Positions 15,043 to 24,164 of a stretch of 64,000 nucleotides of DNA are shown piece by piece. Within the stretch, counting starts at the first letter, position 1. Every line of letters starts with the position of its first letter. The notes beneath the pieces are model-generated. The model saw only the letters and a list, made by a program, of their open reading frames with translations. It made no database searches and was not told where the DNA came from. A program made the position numbers and the translations under genes. The DNA comes from Candidatus Thiodiazotropha sp. (lineage in GTDB: Bacteria; Pseudomonadota; Gammaproteobacteria; Chromatiales; Chromatiaceae): NCBI GenBank assembly GCA_023838465.1, contig JAIVEQ010000003.1:62001-126000 (forward strand). The letters are read 5' to 3'.

Positions 15043-16358
15043 ACTTGACGCTCATAGCTCATTCTTTTGACAATCTCTTCTCTCAAATGATCTCTCAGAT
15101 ACTCACTTTGAAAGCTATCGACGATCTCGCTGGCAAAACCAAGGCTTAACAGACGCTTTGCCTGATCTTTATCAAGCCCTCGAGAACGTAAATAGAAAAG
15201 CGCTTGATCATCTAACTGGCCTACAGTAGTGCCATGGCTACACTTCACATCATCAGCGAGAATAACTAACTGAGGTTTTGTATCGACTTCAGCTCTTCGC
15301 GACAACATCAGATTGGCATTGTACAAGTGAGCCTGGCTCTTTTGTGCCTGTTCACGAACATGTATCAAACCATCAAATACAGCTTTTCCTGCACCGTACA
15401 AGATACCTTTAACATTTTCACGACTCTCACAATGTGCTACTGAGTGATCGACGTTGAGATGAAAATCAGTTAATTGACCTTCACCCGCCAGATAGAGACC
15501 ATCAAGTTCACAGTTAGCGTCTTCACCACCGAACCGGGCATGAAAGGTAGTCCGTGACCAGGCTCCTCCAAGTGCAGCGTTTACCCCCTGGTAGTGCGCA
15601 TCGCCCTGAATATCCAGATGAACATCGCATAGATGATAAGCCTTAAGGCTCTCCTCCTGTGCCCGTTGATGAACCAGACTTGCCCCCTCACCCAGACTGA
15701 TCTCGCAAACCAGATTGTTGAAATAGTTGCTTTCACTGTCCAAGGACAGATAACGCTCCACCAGGTTGGCGGAAGCGCCTGCTTCCAACACCACTCTATG
15801 GCGGGTGTGTTGCACCTGTCCTGACAATCCCTTCGTGGCCACGTACAACAGCTCGATTGGCTGTTGAATAGCTACACCGGTGGACACCTGGATCACCGCA
15901 CCATCCTGCAGGGTTGCCATATTCAGTGCCGCGAAACCATGATCACCTATGCCGGAGAGGGAACCCACCCCTCGAAGCGCGGATCTCTCGCCAGCAGCCA
16001 TTGCTGCGCGCAGACTCCCTATGCTTAATCCTGCCTGTCCAGTATCGCCTGATAGATTGGGCTGGTAGATACCATCGACAAATACTAGACGTGCCGCTAC
16101 TGGCTCTCCCAGAAACTGCTGGATCACTTCATGTTGCAGAAAGGCCTGGGTCCGATGCGTTATCTTAAAATCCTGCTGCAGCAGACCCTCTACACTGGTG
16201 TACCGCCATGTCTCAAGACCTGCATGAGGAAATCCAAGTTCTGTAAATCGTTGTGTCGCAGCTTGTCGCTGTTCAGTGAGCCACTCACCCTCACAATTAG
16301 AGAGACTATCGATGTACTCGGTTGCAGCCTGCTGAAAGACACTTGCGCACGCATTCAT
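15039..16358 (-). CDS. sufD: Fe-S scaffold subunit SufD
   Basis: A 439-residue SufD, partner of SufB in the SufBC2D scaffold. Recognisable parts are the N-terminal LETWRYTSVEGLL, the central parallel beta-helix (NLVERYLSLDSES, DGLYLAGEGQLTDFHLNVDHSVAHCESRENVKGILYGAGKAVFDGLIHV) and the C-terminal DVKCSHGTTVGQLDDQALFYLRSRGLDKDQAKRLL with its conserved histidine. The ATG at 16358 is preferred because it overlaps the sufC stop as ATGA; the longer frame would run into sufC. Complete, with no sign of damage. Confidence 0.95.
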   Translation of the reverse strand: MNACASVFQQAATEYIDSLSNCEGEWLTEQRQAATQRFTELGFPHAGLETWRYTSVEGLLQQDFKITHRTQAFLQHEVIQQFLGEPVAARLVFVDGIYQPNLSGDTGQAGLSIGSLRAAMAAGERSALRGVGSLSGIGDHGFAALNMATLQDGAVIQVSTGVAIQQPIELLYVATKGLSGQVQHTRHRVVLEAGASANLVERYLSLDSESNYFNNLVCEISLGEGASLVHQRAQEESLKAYHLCDVHLDIQGDAHYQGVNAALGGAWSRTTFHARFGGEDANCELDGLYLAGEGQLTDFHLNVDHSVAHCESRENVKGILYGAGKAVFDGLIHVREQAQKSQAHLYNANLMLSRRAEVDTKPQLVILADDVKCSHGTTVGQLDDQALFYLRSRGLDKDQAKRLLSLGFASEIVDSFQSEYLRDHLREEIVKRMSYERQV

Positions 16359-17110
16359 GCCGCAGCCCCTTCCTGTAACCACTCATAACCCTTCTCCTCA
16401 AGCTCCAGTGCCAACTCCTTGCCACCCGATCGAATAATCCTGCCGGACGCCAACACATGAACGAAATCGGGTTCGATATAGTCAAGTAGCCGCTGATAGT
16501 GGGTTACTACGATCAACGCTCTATCCGGAGACCGCAACAGATTGACGCCGTCTGCGACAGTACGTAGCGCATCGATATCAAGTCCAGAGTCGGTCTCATC
16601 CAAAATTGCCAACTGAGGCTCCAGCATCATCATTTGCAGAATCTCGTTACGTTTTTTTTCACCACCGGAGAAACCTGCATTAACCGAGCGTTTAAGTAGT
16701 TTCTCATCGAGCTTCACTTGCTTCGCTCTGTGGCGCACCTGTTTCATGAAGGAGACTGCATCGATTTCAGCTTCACCGCGTGCTTTACGTATTGCATTCA
16801 TCGACTCACGTAAAAAGGTCATATTGTTGACACCAGGCAACTCTACCGGGTATTGCATCGCAAGGAAGACCCCACTATGTGCTCGCTCTTCAGTTTCAAG
16901 ATCAAGTAGATTCTGTCCAAAATAGTGAACTTCACCATCACTCACCGTATAGCCATCTCTTCCTGAAAGGATGTGTGCCAGGGTACTTTTTCCAGAACCA
17001 TTGGGTCCCATAATGGCATGTACTTCACCAGCATACACCTCTAAATTGATACCATTCAGTATTGCCTTACCATCAACACTTGCACACAAATTCTTAATCG
17101 ATAACATCAC
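16355..17110 (-). CDS. sufC: Fe-S assembly ATPase SufC
   Basis: A 251-residue ABC-type ATPase that drives the SufBC2D scaffold. Motifs are Walker A GPNGSGKST (residues ~36-44), Q-loop in FLAMQYPVELPG, signature FSGGEKKRNEI, Walker B LAILDETDSGLD, and switch histidine in VVTHYQRLLDYI. The doubled ATG start makes either methionine possible. Between it and sufB lies a 135-bp gap filled by a MITE-like inverted repeat at 17124-17239, unusual for genes that normally abut. Confidence 0.95.
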   Translation of the reverse strand: MMLSIKNLCASVDGKAILNGINLEVYAGEVHAIMGPNGSGKSTLAHILSGRDGYTVSDGEVHYFGQNLLDLETEERAHSGVFLAMQYPVELPGVNNMTFLRESMNAIRKARGEAEIDAVSFMKQVRHRAKQVKLDEKLLKRSVNAGFSGGEKKRNEILQMMMLEPQLAILDETDSGLDIDALRTVADGVNLLRSPDRALIVVTHYQRLLDYIEPDFVHVLASGRIIRSGGKELALELEEKGYEWLQEGAAA

Positions 17111-17123
17111 AGAACCTCAATAT

Positions 17124-17239
17124 ATAATTTTGAATTATGAATTATGAATGTAGGCGCTCGCTTCGCTCGAATATTTATAAAGTCATGTGCGCAGCACATA
17201 CGTTTAATTCAACATTCAAAATTCATAACTCATAATTAT
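17124..17239. repeat. MITE-like imperfect inverted repeat between sufB and sufC
   Basis: The 28-bp ends (17124-17151 and 17212-17239) are inverted copies with about three mismatches (TGAATTATGAAT against ATTCATAACTCA). The interior holds two short stems: CGCTCGCTTCGCTCG and the perfect ATGTGC-GCA-GCACAT. No coding potential. It looks like a small non-autonomous element or a processed RNA hairpin, and could reduce read-through from sufB into sufC. Confidence 0.6.
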
Positions 17240-17245
17240 TCCTAT

Positions 17246-18671
17246 TCACCCAACCGCACCTTCCAGACTCACAGCAAGCAGCTTCTGCGCCTCGACGGCA
17301 AACTCCATTGGTAGTTCTTTGAATACCTCCTTGCAGAAACCATTGATGATCATTGACACTGCATTCTCTTCCGTAAGCCCGCGTTGTCGGCAATAGAAAA
17401 GCTGGTCTTCACTCACCTTCGAAGTGGTCGCCTCATGCTCTACCCGGGCAGTGGGATTCTTTACTTCGATATAGGGAAAAGTATGTGCCGCACATTGATC
17501 ACCGATCAATAAGGAGTCACATTGGGTATGATTTCTGGCATTTTCCGCCTTTGCAGCCACACGCACTAATCCACGGTAGGCATTACTACCCTGCATCGCA
17601 GAGATACCTTTCGATACAATCGTACTACGGCTGTTTTCACCGATATGAATCATTTTGGTACCGGTATCTGCCTGCTGAAGCCCCTTGGTAACAGCCACAG
17701 AATAGAATTCACCCACACTATTTTTGCCTCGCAGGATACAACTTGGATATTTCCAGGTTACAGCAGAGCCAGTCTCCACCTGGGTCCATGAAATGTGAGA
17801 GCGATCACCACGACAATCACCCCGTTTAGTAACAAAGTTATAGATACCGCCTCGCCCTTGGTTATCACCTGGATACCAGTTTTGTACAGTAGAGTATTTG
17901 ATCTTTGCATCCTCCAAGGCCACCAGTTCCACCACGGCGGCATGCAGTTGATTCTCATCGCGCATGGGTGCTGTACAGCCTTCCAGATAACTCACCTGAC
18001 TTCCCTCTTCAGCGATAATCAGAGTACGTTCAAACTGCCCAGTGTTGACTTCGTTGATACGAAAATAGGTTGATAACTCCATCGGGCATTTCACACCCCT
18101 CGGGATATATACAAAGGTCCCATCGCTAAAGACAGCACTGTTAAGTGCAGCAAAGAAATTATCTTTGTGGGGAACCACTGTGCCCATATATTGCTGCACT
18201 AAAGCTGGATACTCACGAACCGCTTCCGACATGGAACAGAAAATCACCCCTGCTTCTGCCAGGCTCTCACGAAAGGTGGTGGCTACCGATACACTGTCGA
18301 ACACTGCATCCACTGCTACCCCAGCCAGGGCTTTCTGCTCATCTAGGGGGATACCCAATTTTTCGTAGGTCGCCAACAACTCAGGGTCAACCTCATCCAA
18401 GCTATCCAGTTGTGGCTTCTTCTTCGGTGAAGAGTAGTAAGAGATCCCGTTAAAATCGATGGGAGTGTGTCTTATGGTCGCCCAGTTGGGCTCCTGCATC
18501 TTCAGCCAATACTGATAGGCTGCTAATCGTTTTTCCAGCATCCACTCCGGTTCCTGCTTGCGTGATGAAATGGTACGAATTACCGATTCATCCAGGCCTG
18601 GTGGTAGTGTGTCGGACTCGATTTGGGTGACGAAACCCTCAGCGTAATCACTTCGAATGAGTGTTTCCATC
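17246..18671 (-). CDS. sufB: Fe-S scaffold SufB, 5' end interrupted by element copy B
   Basis: SufB is the cluster-building subunit of the SufBC2D scaffold. Typical segments are [54 protein letters not shown] (read [17 protein letters not shown]), [27 protein letters not shown] and [22 protein letters not shown]. The native start is at 18974, with GGAG upstream: MDLVDSE, then codon CTG split C|TG by the 283-bp element. Removing 18670-18952 gives a 481-residue frame beginning [16 protein letters not shown]. With the element present, its last base A joins TG to form a new ATG at 18671, giving 474 residues and losing only seven. No strong ribosome-binding site precedes it. An in-frame ATG at 18787 would add 39 element-encoded residues. 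The rest of the gene is intact. Confidence 0.92.
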
Positions 18672-18952
18672 GCTGAGCGCCAAGGAAGGCTGAAAGCCGA
18701 GGCGGTTAGTCCCCGGTAGGCGTGAGGCGAGACTGTAGACCCGTCGTGCCTTGCGCCAGAGGGGATGCAAAGCGAGCATCCGAACACGGCGTCCAGTCAT
18801 TTGGGAACTGACGGCGGAGTGGTCACGAGCTTGCGATGTGATCACGTAGTGTCAGTGACCAGGACCGTCCGGGGCACTAATAGGTTGTCAAAGATCGAGT
18901 GTCTTTTAGGCCTGGGACGCCTAAAAGACATCACGAGATCGAAGACTCACTT
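18670..18952 (-). mobile_element. 283-bp structured-RNA-like insertion element, copy B (inside sufB)
   Basis: Complete copy, identical by eye to 19581-19863 and 39727-40009 but inverted relative to them. Boundaries come from frame restoration in the three host genes: it runs from AAGTGAGTC to CTCAGCGA with no target-site duplication. There is no transposase. Near one end is a 12-bp perfect stem with a 7-nt loop (TGTCTTTTAGGC / GCCTAAAAGACA). On the plus strand of this copy, reading TCGCTGAGCGCC..., there are further stems with purine loops (GGATGC-AAAGCGA-GCATCC, GGCT-GAA-AGCC, GTGGTCAC/GTGATCAC) and a bulged long-range pairing of CAAGG with CCTTG. This resembles HEARO/OMEGA RNAs of IscB elements; the assignment is from memory of that family and is inference. 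Confidence 0.85.
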
Positions 18953-18974
18953 GTTCACTGTCGACTAAGTCCAT
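18953..18974 (-). other. sufB: Displaced native 5' end of sufB
   Basis: Encodes MDLVDSE plus the first base of the next codon. GGAG lies 7-8 nt upstream of the ATG, so this is the original translation start. Translation from here now enters the element. Confidence 0.8.
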
Positions 18975-19284
18975 GCTATGACTCCAGTTAATAAATTCCA
19001 GTTAAGTGGCTGTGATATACAGTTAGATAAAACAGCTCAACATAAATTTGACCGCAGCCAAAAACCACTCAATCACCAGTGAATACCGTGTTAGAGACAC
19101 AGGGCCTCACCCAGCAAATTCACGATGATCTATTTCATCTCCAAGGAGCGTGCAGAAATAAGCAGGAAGAGAACACACCAGAGTCGTTTCGTGTACAGAC
19201 CCAACACAATGCTGACTGGAAAAGAGTCGCAGAATCCTGATCATTTTACAGCCCTTGGCCACATAGCTCCGGCGCATGACTTCA
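18975..19284 (-). other. Long leader upstream of sufB
   Basis: About 310 bp between the IscR-like site and the native sufB start. No open frame with protein character, and no iscR-like gene, which often heads suf operons. It could be an untranslated leader or carry a small RNA; I see no known riboswitch. The remainder to 19483 is AT-rich and empty apart from the operator. Confidence 0.35.
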
Positions 19285-19309
19285 ATAACACAGTAATATA
19301 GTCAGGTAT
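19285..19309 (-). promoter_or_regulatory. IscR-type operator with overlapping promoter upstream of sufB
   Basis: A 25-bp imperfect palindrome: the half-site AGTCAGGTAT on the plus strand is a perfect match to the Fe-S-loaded IscR type-1 half-site, the other half (ATAACACAGT) is degenerate, and about 21 of 25 positions agree overall by my count. On the minus strand TTGCAA and TATATT, 15 bp apart, overlap it, so binding would repress transcription toward sufB. IscR itself is not encoded here. Confidence 0.5.
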
Positions 19310-19483
19310 TGGTTTTTGCAAGGATTATACACAAGTGAATTACAAGGTAATCACATTGAGATATATGTCTTAGAAATTATTTATTACTTATAATACAAAT
19401 AGATAGCGTGGCTAATGTGATACTTCTCGGTTATCGATACCCCAATCATATGAGGGTTTAGATACACAAACCCTACAATCAAG

Positions 19484-19580
19484 TCAGCGCTCCAGAATCG
19501 ACTTTACCCCATCAGTGATCAATCGTTCATAGAGGAATTTCTTCTTGCCATCAATCGCAATGCCCAAACCACTTATCATC
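19484..19580 (-). pseudogene. 3' fragment of the hypothetical gene split by element copy C
   Basis: Encodes the last 32 residues (from MISGLGIAIDGKKKFLYERL to ITDGVKSILER) of the protein whose main part is at 19864-20462. Joining the two across the 283-bp element keeps one frame (DDLF-R-MISGLG). On its own it has no ribosome-binding site. Confidence 0.7.
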
Positions 19581-19863
19581 AAGTGAGTCTTCGATCTCGT
19601 GATGTCTTTTAGGCGTCCCAGGCCTAAAAGACACTCGATCTTTGACAACCTATTAGTGCCCCGGACGGTCCTGGTCACTGACACTACGTGATCACATCGC
19701 AAGCTCGTGACCACTCCGCCGTCAGTTCCCAAATGACTGGACGCCGTGTTCGGATGCTCGCTTTGCATCCCCTCTGGCGCAAGGCACGACGGGTCTACAG
19801 TCTCGCCTCACGCCTACCGGGGACTAACCGCCTCGGCTTTCAGCCTTCCTTGGCGCTCAGCGA
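19581..19863 (+). mobile_element. 283-bp structured-RNA-like insertion element, copy C
   Basis: Complete copy in the opposite orientation to copy B, 628 bp away, so the two form a perfect inverted pair. Here, unlike in the other three hosts, the proposed RNA strand (minus) is the same strand as the interrupted gene. This excludes a strand-specific self-splicing intron as a general explanation for the family. Left flank CTTATCATC, right flank CTGAACAG; no duplication. Confidence 0.85.
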
Positions 19864-20462
19864 CTGAACAGATCATCGATAATGATCTCGGAAATATGTT
19901 GTCCATCCTGGAGGGAACCCTCAAGATCATTATTCATAGCCAGCATACAGGCGAGGGCTCCGATCACCTCCAGCATATCCTCATCCTCTATGAATGAAGG
20001 CTTGGAGACAGCTATTTCGTCTGACTCTGATACAGGAGGAATACCATAAGTGTTGCAAATCCGAATCAAATCGGATTGGTGAATGCGGAGATCCCCGGGG
20101 TAATTAAACTCATTCTCCGCATCGCCTCTGCCAGCTCCGATAAGCAATTCATCATCGAACACCAAGAACTTCTGAAACAGGTCCTCTCTCATGGCACCGT
20201 TAATAGACATATTATGGTCGATGATGGCACTGCTGTAGGTTACCGGCATTTCACGTTTTAGCTCATTAACGTCAGCTTGGTAGAGTCTGAGATATCCATC
20301 CACATAGACCCTGTCGAAAGTCCCTTCTTCGATCTCCACAGAAGCGAAGCCTATATAGTGAAAATAGAGTTCATCGATCTCTTTTAATAACCTGCTGTCG
20401 CCAACATACTCGCCAGCCTCTTTCCAACCATAAAAAATCACATCGTCATTCATAATTAACAT
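19857..20462 (-). pseudogene. Conserved-looking hypothetical protein, C-terminus split off by element copy C
   Basis: About 200 residues of host sequence, ending prematurely in the element (DDLF then SR and stop). Without the element the protein would have 231 residues from the ATG at 20462. It is acidic, has no membrane segment or signal peptide, and contains VEIEEGTFDRVYVDGYLRLYQADV and LVFDDELLIGAGRGDAENEF, which look like beta-rich segments. I do not recognise a family. The ATG at 20462 follows GGATGTGAG; a GTG at 20492 and an ATG at 20453 are alternatives. It stands upstream of the suf promoter region with no evident link to it. Confidence 0.6.
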
Positions 20463-20587
20463 CTCACATCCATTTTCGATCTTACTCAACACTCACAGAA
20501 TTGGCTCGATTCTACAAGGGAACGACTACTATTTTAGCTACTATTGTATAGAAAAAGGGACGGAGACTCGAAATATACCTATGTCTT

Positions 20588-22462
20588 TCATGAATGAAGC
20601 TTTGAGTGGGCTATTTTCTGGAAACTCACTGGTGCCAAATGGTTATTTTCCTGCAGTTTACCCCACTCAACACGATCTCTACCTTTCTGTTTGGCTTGAT
20701 ATAATGCAAAATCCGCACTTTTCAGTAGGCTATCCGGTGCAATTGGTCGAATACCATCGTAAACCATTAAGCCCATACTCACTGTAATTTCCCTTCCAGA
20801 TAACGCCTCAAACTCAATTTCACGAATATTTTTTCTCATTCTCTCAACAAGTTCAACAGAGGATTCAACTGACGTGTGAGGCAGCACCAACAAAAACTCT
20901 TCTCCTCCGTAACGCCCGGCAGAGTCGGAAGCCCTTAAACTTGAATTGAGTGTCTCAGAGATCTTAACCAGTACCTCATCACCTATCTGATGACCATACT
21001 CATCATTTATCTGCTTAAAATGGTCGATATCCATCATCGCTATACACAACGGTTGCCGATACCGATTTGCTGTCCTTACTGCGACCCCCATTAGATCCAA
21101 AATAGCATTGTGATTTAGCAGCATAGTCAGACTATCATGAATCGCCAACGCTTGTAGCTGTCGATTACTCCGCTCCAATTCAGCTGTTCGCTCCTCCACC
21201 ATCTTACCTAATTTCTCATTTAGCATGGTCAAATAGTGCTGTGCCTGACGATCTGCATGCTCTTTCTCCTTATTCAGAGTCAGTACTCTGTCAGCCAGCG
21301 CTACAGCTAGAATTGTGACTTCGAAAACAGAGCCGATCTGCAGTGCATAGGTTGTGACTAGTCCATGGGGCAGCACCCCCCAATAGTAGAGGCCCGCAAT
21401 GAAGACAAACACCAGGAAGACACCCCAGGCAACAAGGAAATAACGGGCAGCACTATTCCCTCCCTGATAAGCTAAGACTGCGGCGACCATCACCACAGGC
21501 ACTAAGACCATACCGGAGAGTGAACTCACTTGGTTTGCAAATCCAACGAAGCCCAGCAGGCTCAGCAAGGCACCTACTATTGCCAACACAATGGTAAAGC
21601 GGAAAAGATTGAAAAAAGGATGGCTGTATTTTTCGATATCAAGCAGTTTACTCGAGAAAATCAATGCACTGATCACTGCGCAACTGACAAGTATACTGGG
21701 TGCTCTCGACTGCCAGACAGGAGACTCTGGCCATAGTACTTGATATCCCAACCCGGTTAAGGTGAGGTTTAACAACCCATAAAATGCAAGATACAAGGCG
21801 TACCAGAAAAACAGGTTTGCTTTTAGAAGATACAGGCCGCCAATTGCTGTAACTATCAGGAGTAGGAAAGCGCCGAAATAGAGTCCCAAGCTTATCTGGG
21901 ACAGGCTGGCGTGCTCAGCAAACGAGAGCGGGTCCCAAAGCTTGAGAGGGAGATGGAGAGCCCCTTTACTGGTAAAGCGTAGATAGTAGGTTTGAGTCTC
22001 CCCCGGCTCAAGCAGGATTGGAAAGACCACGTTTCTATAGGTGACTTCTCGAGCTTGAAAGATTAATTCATCCCCTCCGATTCTCTGGCTATAACCACCC
22101 GACCCATCCGGCTGATAGAGCACAACCCGGTCCATCAGTGGGTAGTCCAGCTCCAAAAGCAGCAGTTGCCGTGCCTGCAGGCGGGAAGCTAAGCTAAAAC
22201 GCACCCAAGCAGCCGCCTGTGTGAATCCGATCTTCCCGTTGCCGGTGGCCACTGATAGGAAATCATGTTGGTACTGTGCTGAACTGATTGATTCAATCGA
22301 TAGTTTCTTATCATGATCCAACAGGACTTGCATGCTGTCAGATAAATTTATACTGGTTTTCTTATTATCAATGAGGGTTACCGACGAAACCACATCGGCA
22401 TGAATGTCAGCAGTAAAGATCAATCCAAGTAGTATGACTCGGAAAAGCACCTGAAACGGCAT
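20588..22462 (-). CDS. 7TM-DISM diguanylate cyclase (GGDEF)
   Basis: A 624-residue membrane cyclase for cyclic di-GMP. Signal peptide (~1-22), then a periplasmic 7TMR-DISMED2-type domain (~30-165, with AAWVRFSL and YPLMDRVVLYQPDGSG, PGETQTYYLRF), seven transmembrane helices (~175-390), a short coiled coil rich in Glu (KMVEERTAELERSNRQLQAL), and a C-terminal GGDEF domain with RYGGEEF and an RASD I-site five residues upstream. The ATG at 22462 is preferred: GAGG is 7 nt upstream and the signal peptide then starts correctly. The DISM domain is thought to bind carbohydrate-like ligands. The gene stands alone. Confidence 0.9.
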   Translation of the reverse strand: MPFQVLFRVILLGLIFTADIHADVVSSVTLIDNKKTSINLSDSMQVLLDHDKKLSIESISSAQYQHDFLSVATGNGKIGFTQAAAWVRFSLASRLQARQLLLLELDYPLMDRVVLYQPDGSGGYSQRIGGDELIFQAREVTYRNVVFPILLEPGETQTYYLRFTSKGALHLPLKLWDPLSFAEHASLSQISLGLYFGAFLLLIVTAIGGLYLLKANLFFWYALYLAFYGLLNLTLTGLGYQVLWPESPVWQSRAPSILVSCAVISALIFSSKLLDIEKYSHPFFNLFRFTIVLAIVGALLSLLGFVGFANQVSSLSGMVLVPVVMVAAVLAYQGGNSAARYFLVAWGVFLVFVFIAGLYYWGVLPHGLVTTYALQIGSVFEVTILAVALADRVLTLNKEKEHADRQAQHYLTMLNEKLGKMVEERTAELERSNRQLQALAIHDSLTMLLNHNAILDLMGVAVRTANRYRQPLCIAMMDIDHFKQINDEYGHQIGDEVLVKISETLNSSLRASDSAGRYGGEEFLLVLPHTSVESSVELVERMRKNIREIEFEALSGREITVSMGLMVYDGIRPIAPDSLLKSADFALYQAKQKGRDRVEWGKLQENNHLAPVSFQKIAHSKLHS

Positions 22463-22662
22463 TAAATACCTCAGCCATCTCAAATCCGCTTGAATCGATT
22501 CCCTCTTTCTAGATAGCCTCCATTCACTAAGTCGGATACTGAGTTTGTGATTATTCCAACATTTCAATAGTCAATGATAGCACGCTGTATTAGCCACCCC
22601 GGAAATGATAGGAATTAATATCAATCTAGCTTCCCAATACCAGGCAGTACAAGGGGTTTAGA

Positions 22663-24039
22663 TCAACATTCAACTAAATTAACGGCTAATCCACCCCTGG
22701 AAGTCTCTTTATACTTAGTCTTCATATCAGCCCCTGTATCGCGCATGGTTTTTATCACTTTGTCCAGCGAGACAAAATGAGAGCCATCTCCCCGAAGCGC
22801 CATTCGCGAAGCATTGATCGCCTTGACTGCCCCCATGGCATTTCGCTCGATACACGGTACCTGCACTAAACCACCAACCGGATCACAGGTCAGCCCCAGA
22901 TTATGCTCCATACCGATTTCCGCAGCGTTCTCTACCTGTTGCGGTGTGCCACCCAGAACCTCAGTCAATGCACCTGCCGCCATCGAACATGCTGCTCCGA
23001 CTTCCCCCTGACACCCCACTTCCGCACCGGATATAGAGGCATTCTCTTTGTACAGCATACCAATCGCACCGGCACAGAGCAGGAAACGTACCACGCCATC
23101 CTCACTTGCCCCGGGTGAAAACCGCCAGTAGTAGTGTAGTACAGCCGGTATAATCCCAGCAGCACCATTGGTAGGTGCAGTCACCACCCTGCCTCCAGCA
23201 GCATTCTCTTCATTCACCGCCAAGGCAAACAGATTGATCCAATCCATCGTACCCAAAGGCACCTGGTTGAGTTCAGCATCATTACTGAGTTGGCGATACA
23301 GTCGAGGGGCGCGACGCTTAACCTTCAATCCACCAGGCAGTACCCCCTCGGTGCTACAACCATGCTCGACACACAACTGCATGACCTGCCACATCTCCAA
23401 CAGCTGCTCACGAATCTCCTGCTCATTCCGCCAAGCCTTTTCATTCTCAAGCATCAATTGGCTGATGGATAGACCCTGCTCATCACAAGATGCCAACAGC
23501 TCATTACCACTGTGAAAAGGGAATTTCAGTGTGGTTTCATCCTCCACTAACAATGCTTCTCCCGGTGCGTTCTCCTCTACGACAAACCCCCCTCCCACCG
23601 AGTAATATTGGCGTTGCAGCTGAGATTCACCCGTAGCATCATAGGCATTGAATTCCATGCCATTAGCATGAAAACTCAGTTGTCTGTCTCGATGAAAAAG
23701 CAGATCATTCTGTGGATCAAAAGATATCCGCACTCCGCCACAAAGCAACAATTCACTCTCTTTGCAGATATTCTCAATACGCTGAGAAATTGTCTCAATC
23801 ACAACACTTGCGGGCTCGTCACCCATTAGACCAAGGATTAATGCCTTATCCGTTCCATGGCCCTTACCTGTCGCACCCAGCGAGCCGAATAGATCAATGC
23901 GCAATCGTACTGTACTGGTTAGCTGGTCAGTTTGCGACAACAGTTCTACAAACCGTTTAGCTGCCAACATGGGCCCCACTGTATGGGAACTGGATGGCCC
24001 AATGCCTATCTTGAAGAGATCGAATACGCTGACGGCCAT
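22663..24039 (-). CDS. sdaA: L-serine dehydratase (Fe-S type)
   Basis: A 458-residue single-chain L-serine ammonia-lyase that converts serine to pyruvate and ammonium using an oxygen-labile [4Fe-4S] cluster. The beta domain opens with [24 protein letters not shown], and the alpha domain contains [40 protein letters not shown] and [26 protein letters not shown], which hold the cluster cysteines. The ATG at 24039 has GGAGG 8 nt upstream; the longer frame adds 22 unneeded residues. It lies downstream of the metR-hemerythrin pair with a 125-bp gap, so it probably has its own promoter. Confidence 0.93.
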   Translation of the reverse strand: MAVSVFDLFKIGIGPSSSHTVGPMLAAKRFVELLSQTDQLTSTVRLRIDLFGSLGATGKGHGTDKALILGLMGDEPASVVIETISQRIENICKESELLLCGGVRISFDPQNDLLFHRDRQLSFHANGMEFNAYDATGESQLQRQYYSVGGGFVVEENAPGEALLVEDETTLKFPFHSGNELLASCDEQGLSISQLMLENEKAWRNEQEIREQLLEMWQVMQLCVEHGCSTEGVLPGGLKVKRRAPRLYRQLSNDAELNQVPLGTMDWINLFALAVNEENAAGGRVVTAPTNGAAGIIPAVLHYYWRFSPGASEDGVVRFLLCAGAIGMLYKENASISGAEVGCQGEVGAACSMAAGALTEVLGGTPQQVENAAEIGMEHNLGLTCDPVGGLVQVPCIERNAMGAVKAINASRMALRGDGSHFVSLDKVIKTMRDTGADMKTKYKETSRGGLAVNLVEC

Positions 24040-24164
24040 GACGGATACCTCCTCTCCTGCCCTGACTGGCAATGAGGTTTTCAATATAGCAGATGTAGAT
24101 GTCACATCATTTTAATTTACATCTGAATCCGTGGGGGTTCAGATTACAAACACAGATATACTTA

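Noticed and set aside
19583..19863. Open frames inside the repeat (starting [21 protein letters not shown])
   Set aside because: They recur only because the repeat recurs, overlap in several frames on both strands, lack ribosome-binding sites, and continue by chance into host genes. The structured-RNA explanation is better.
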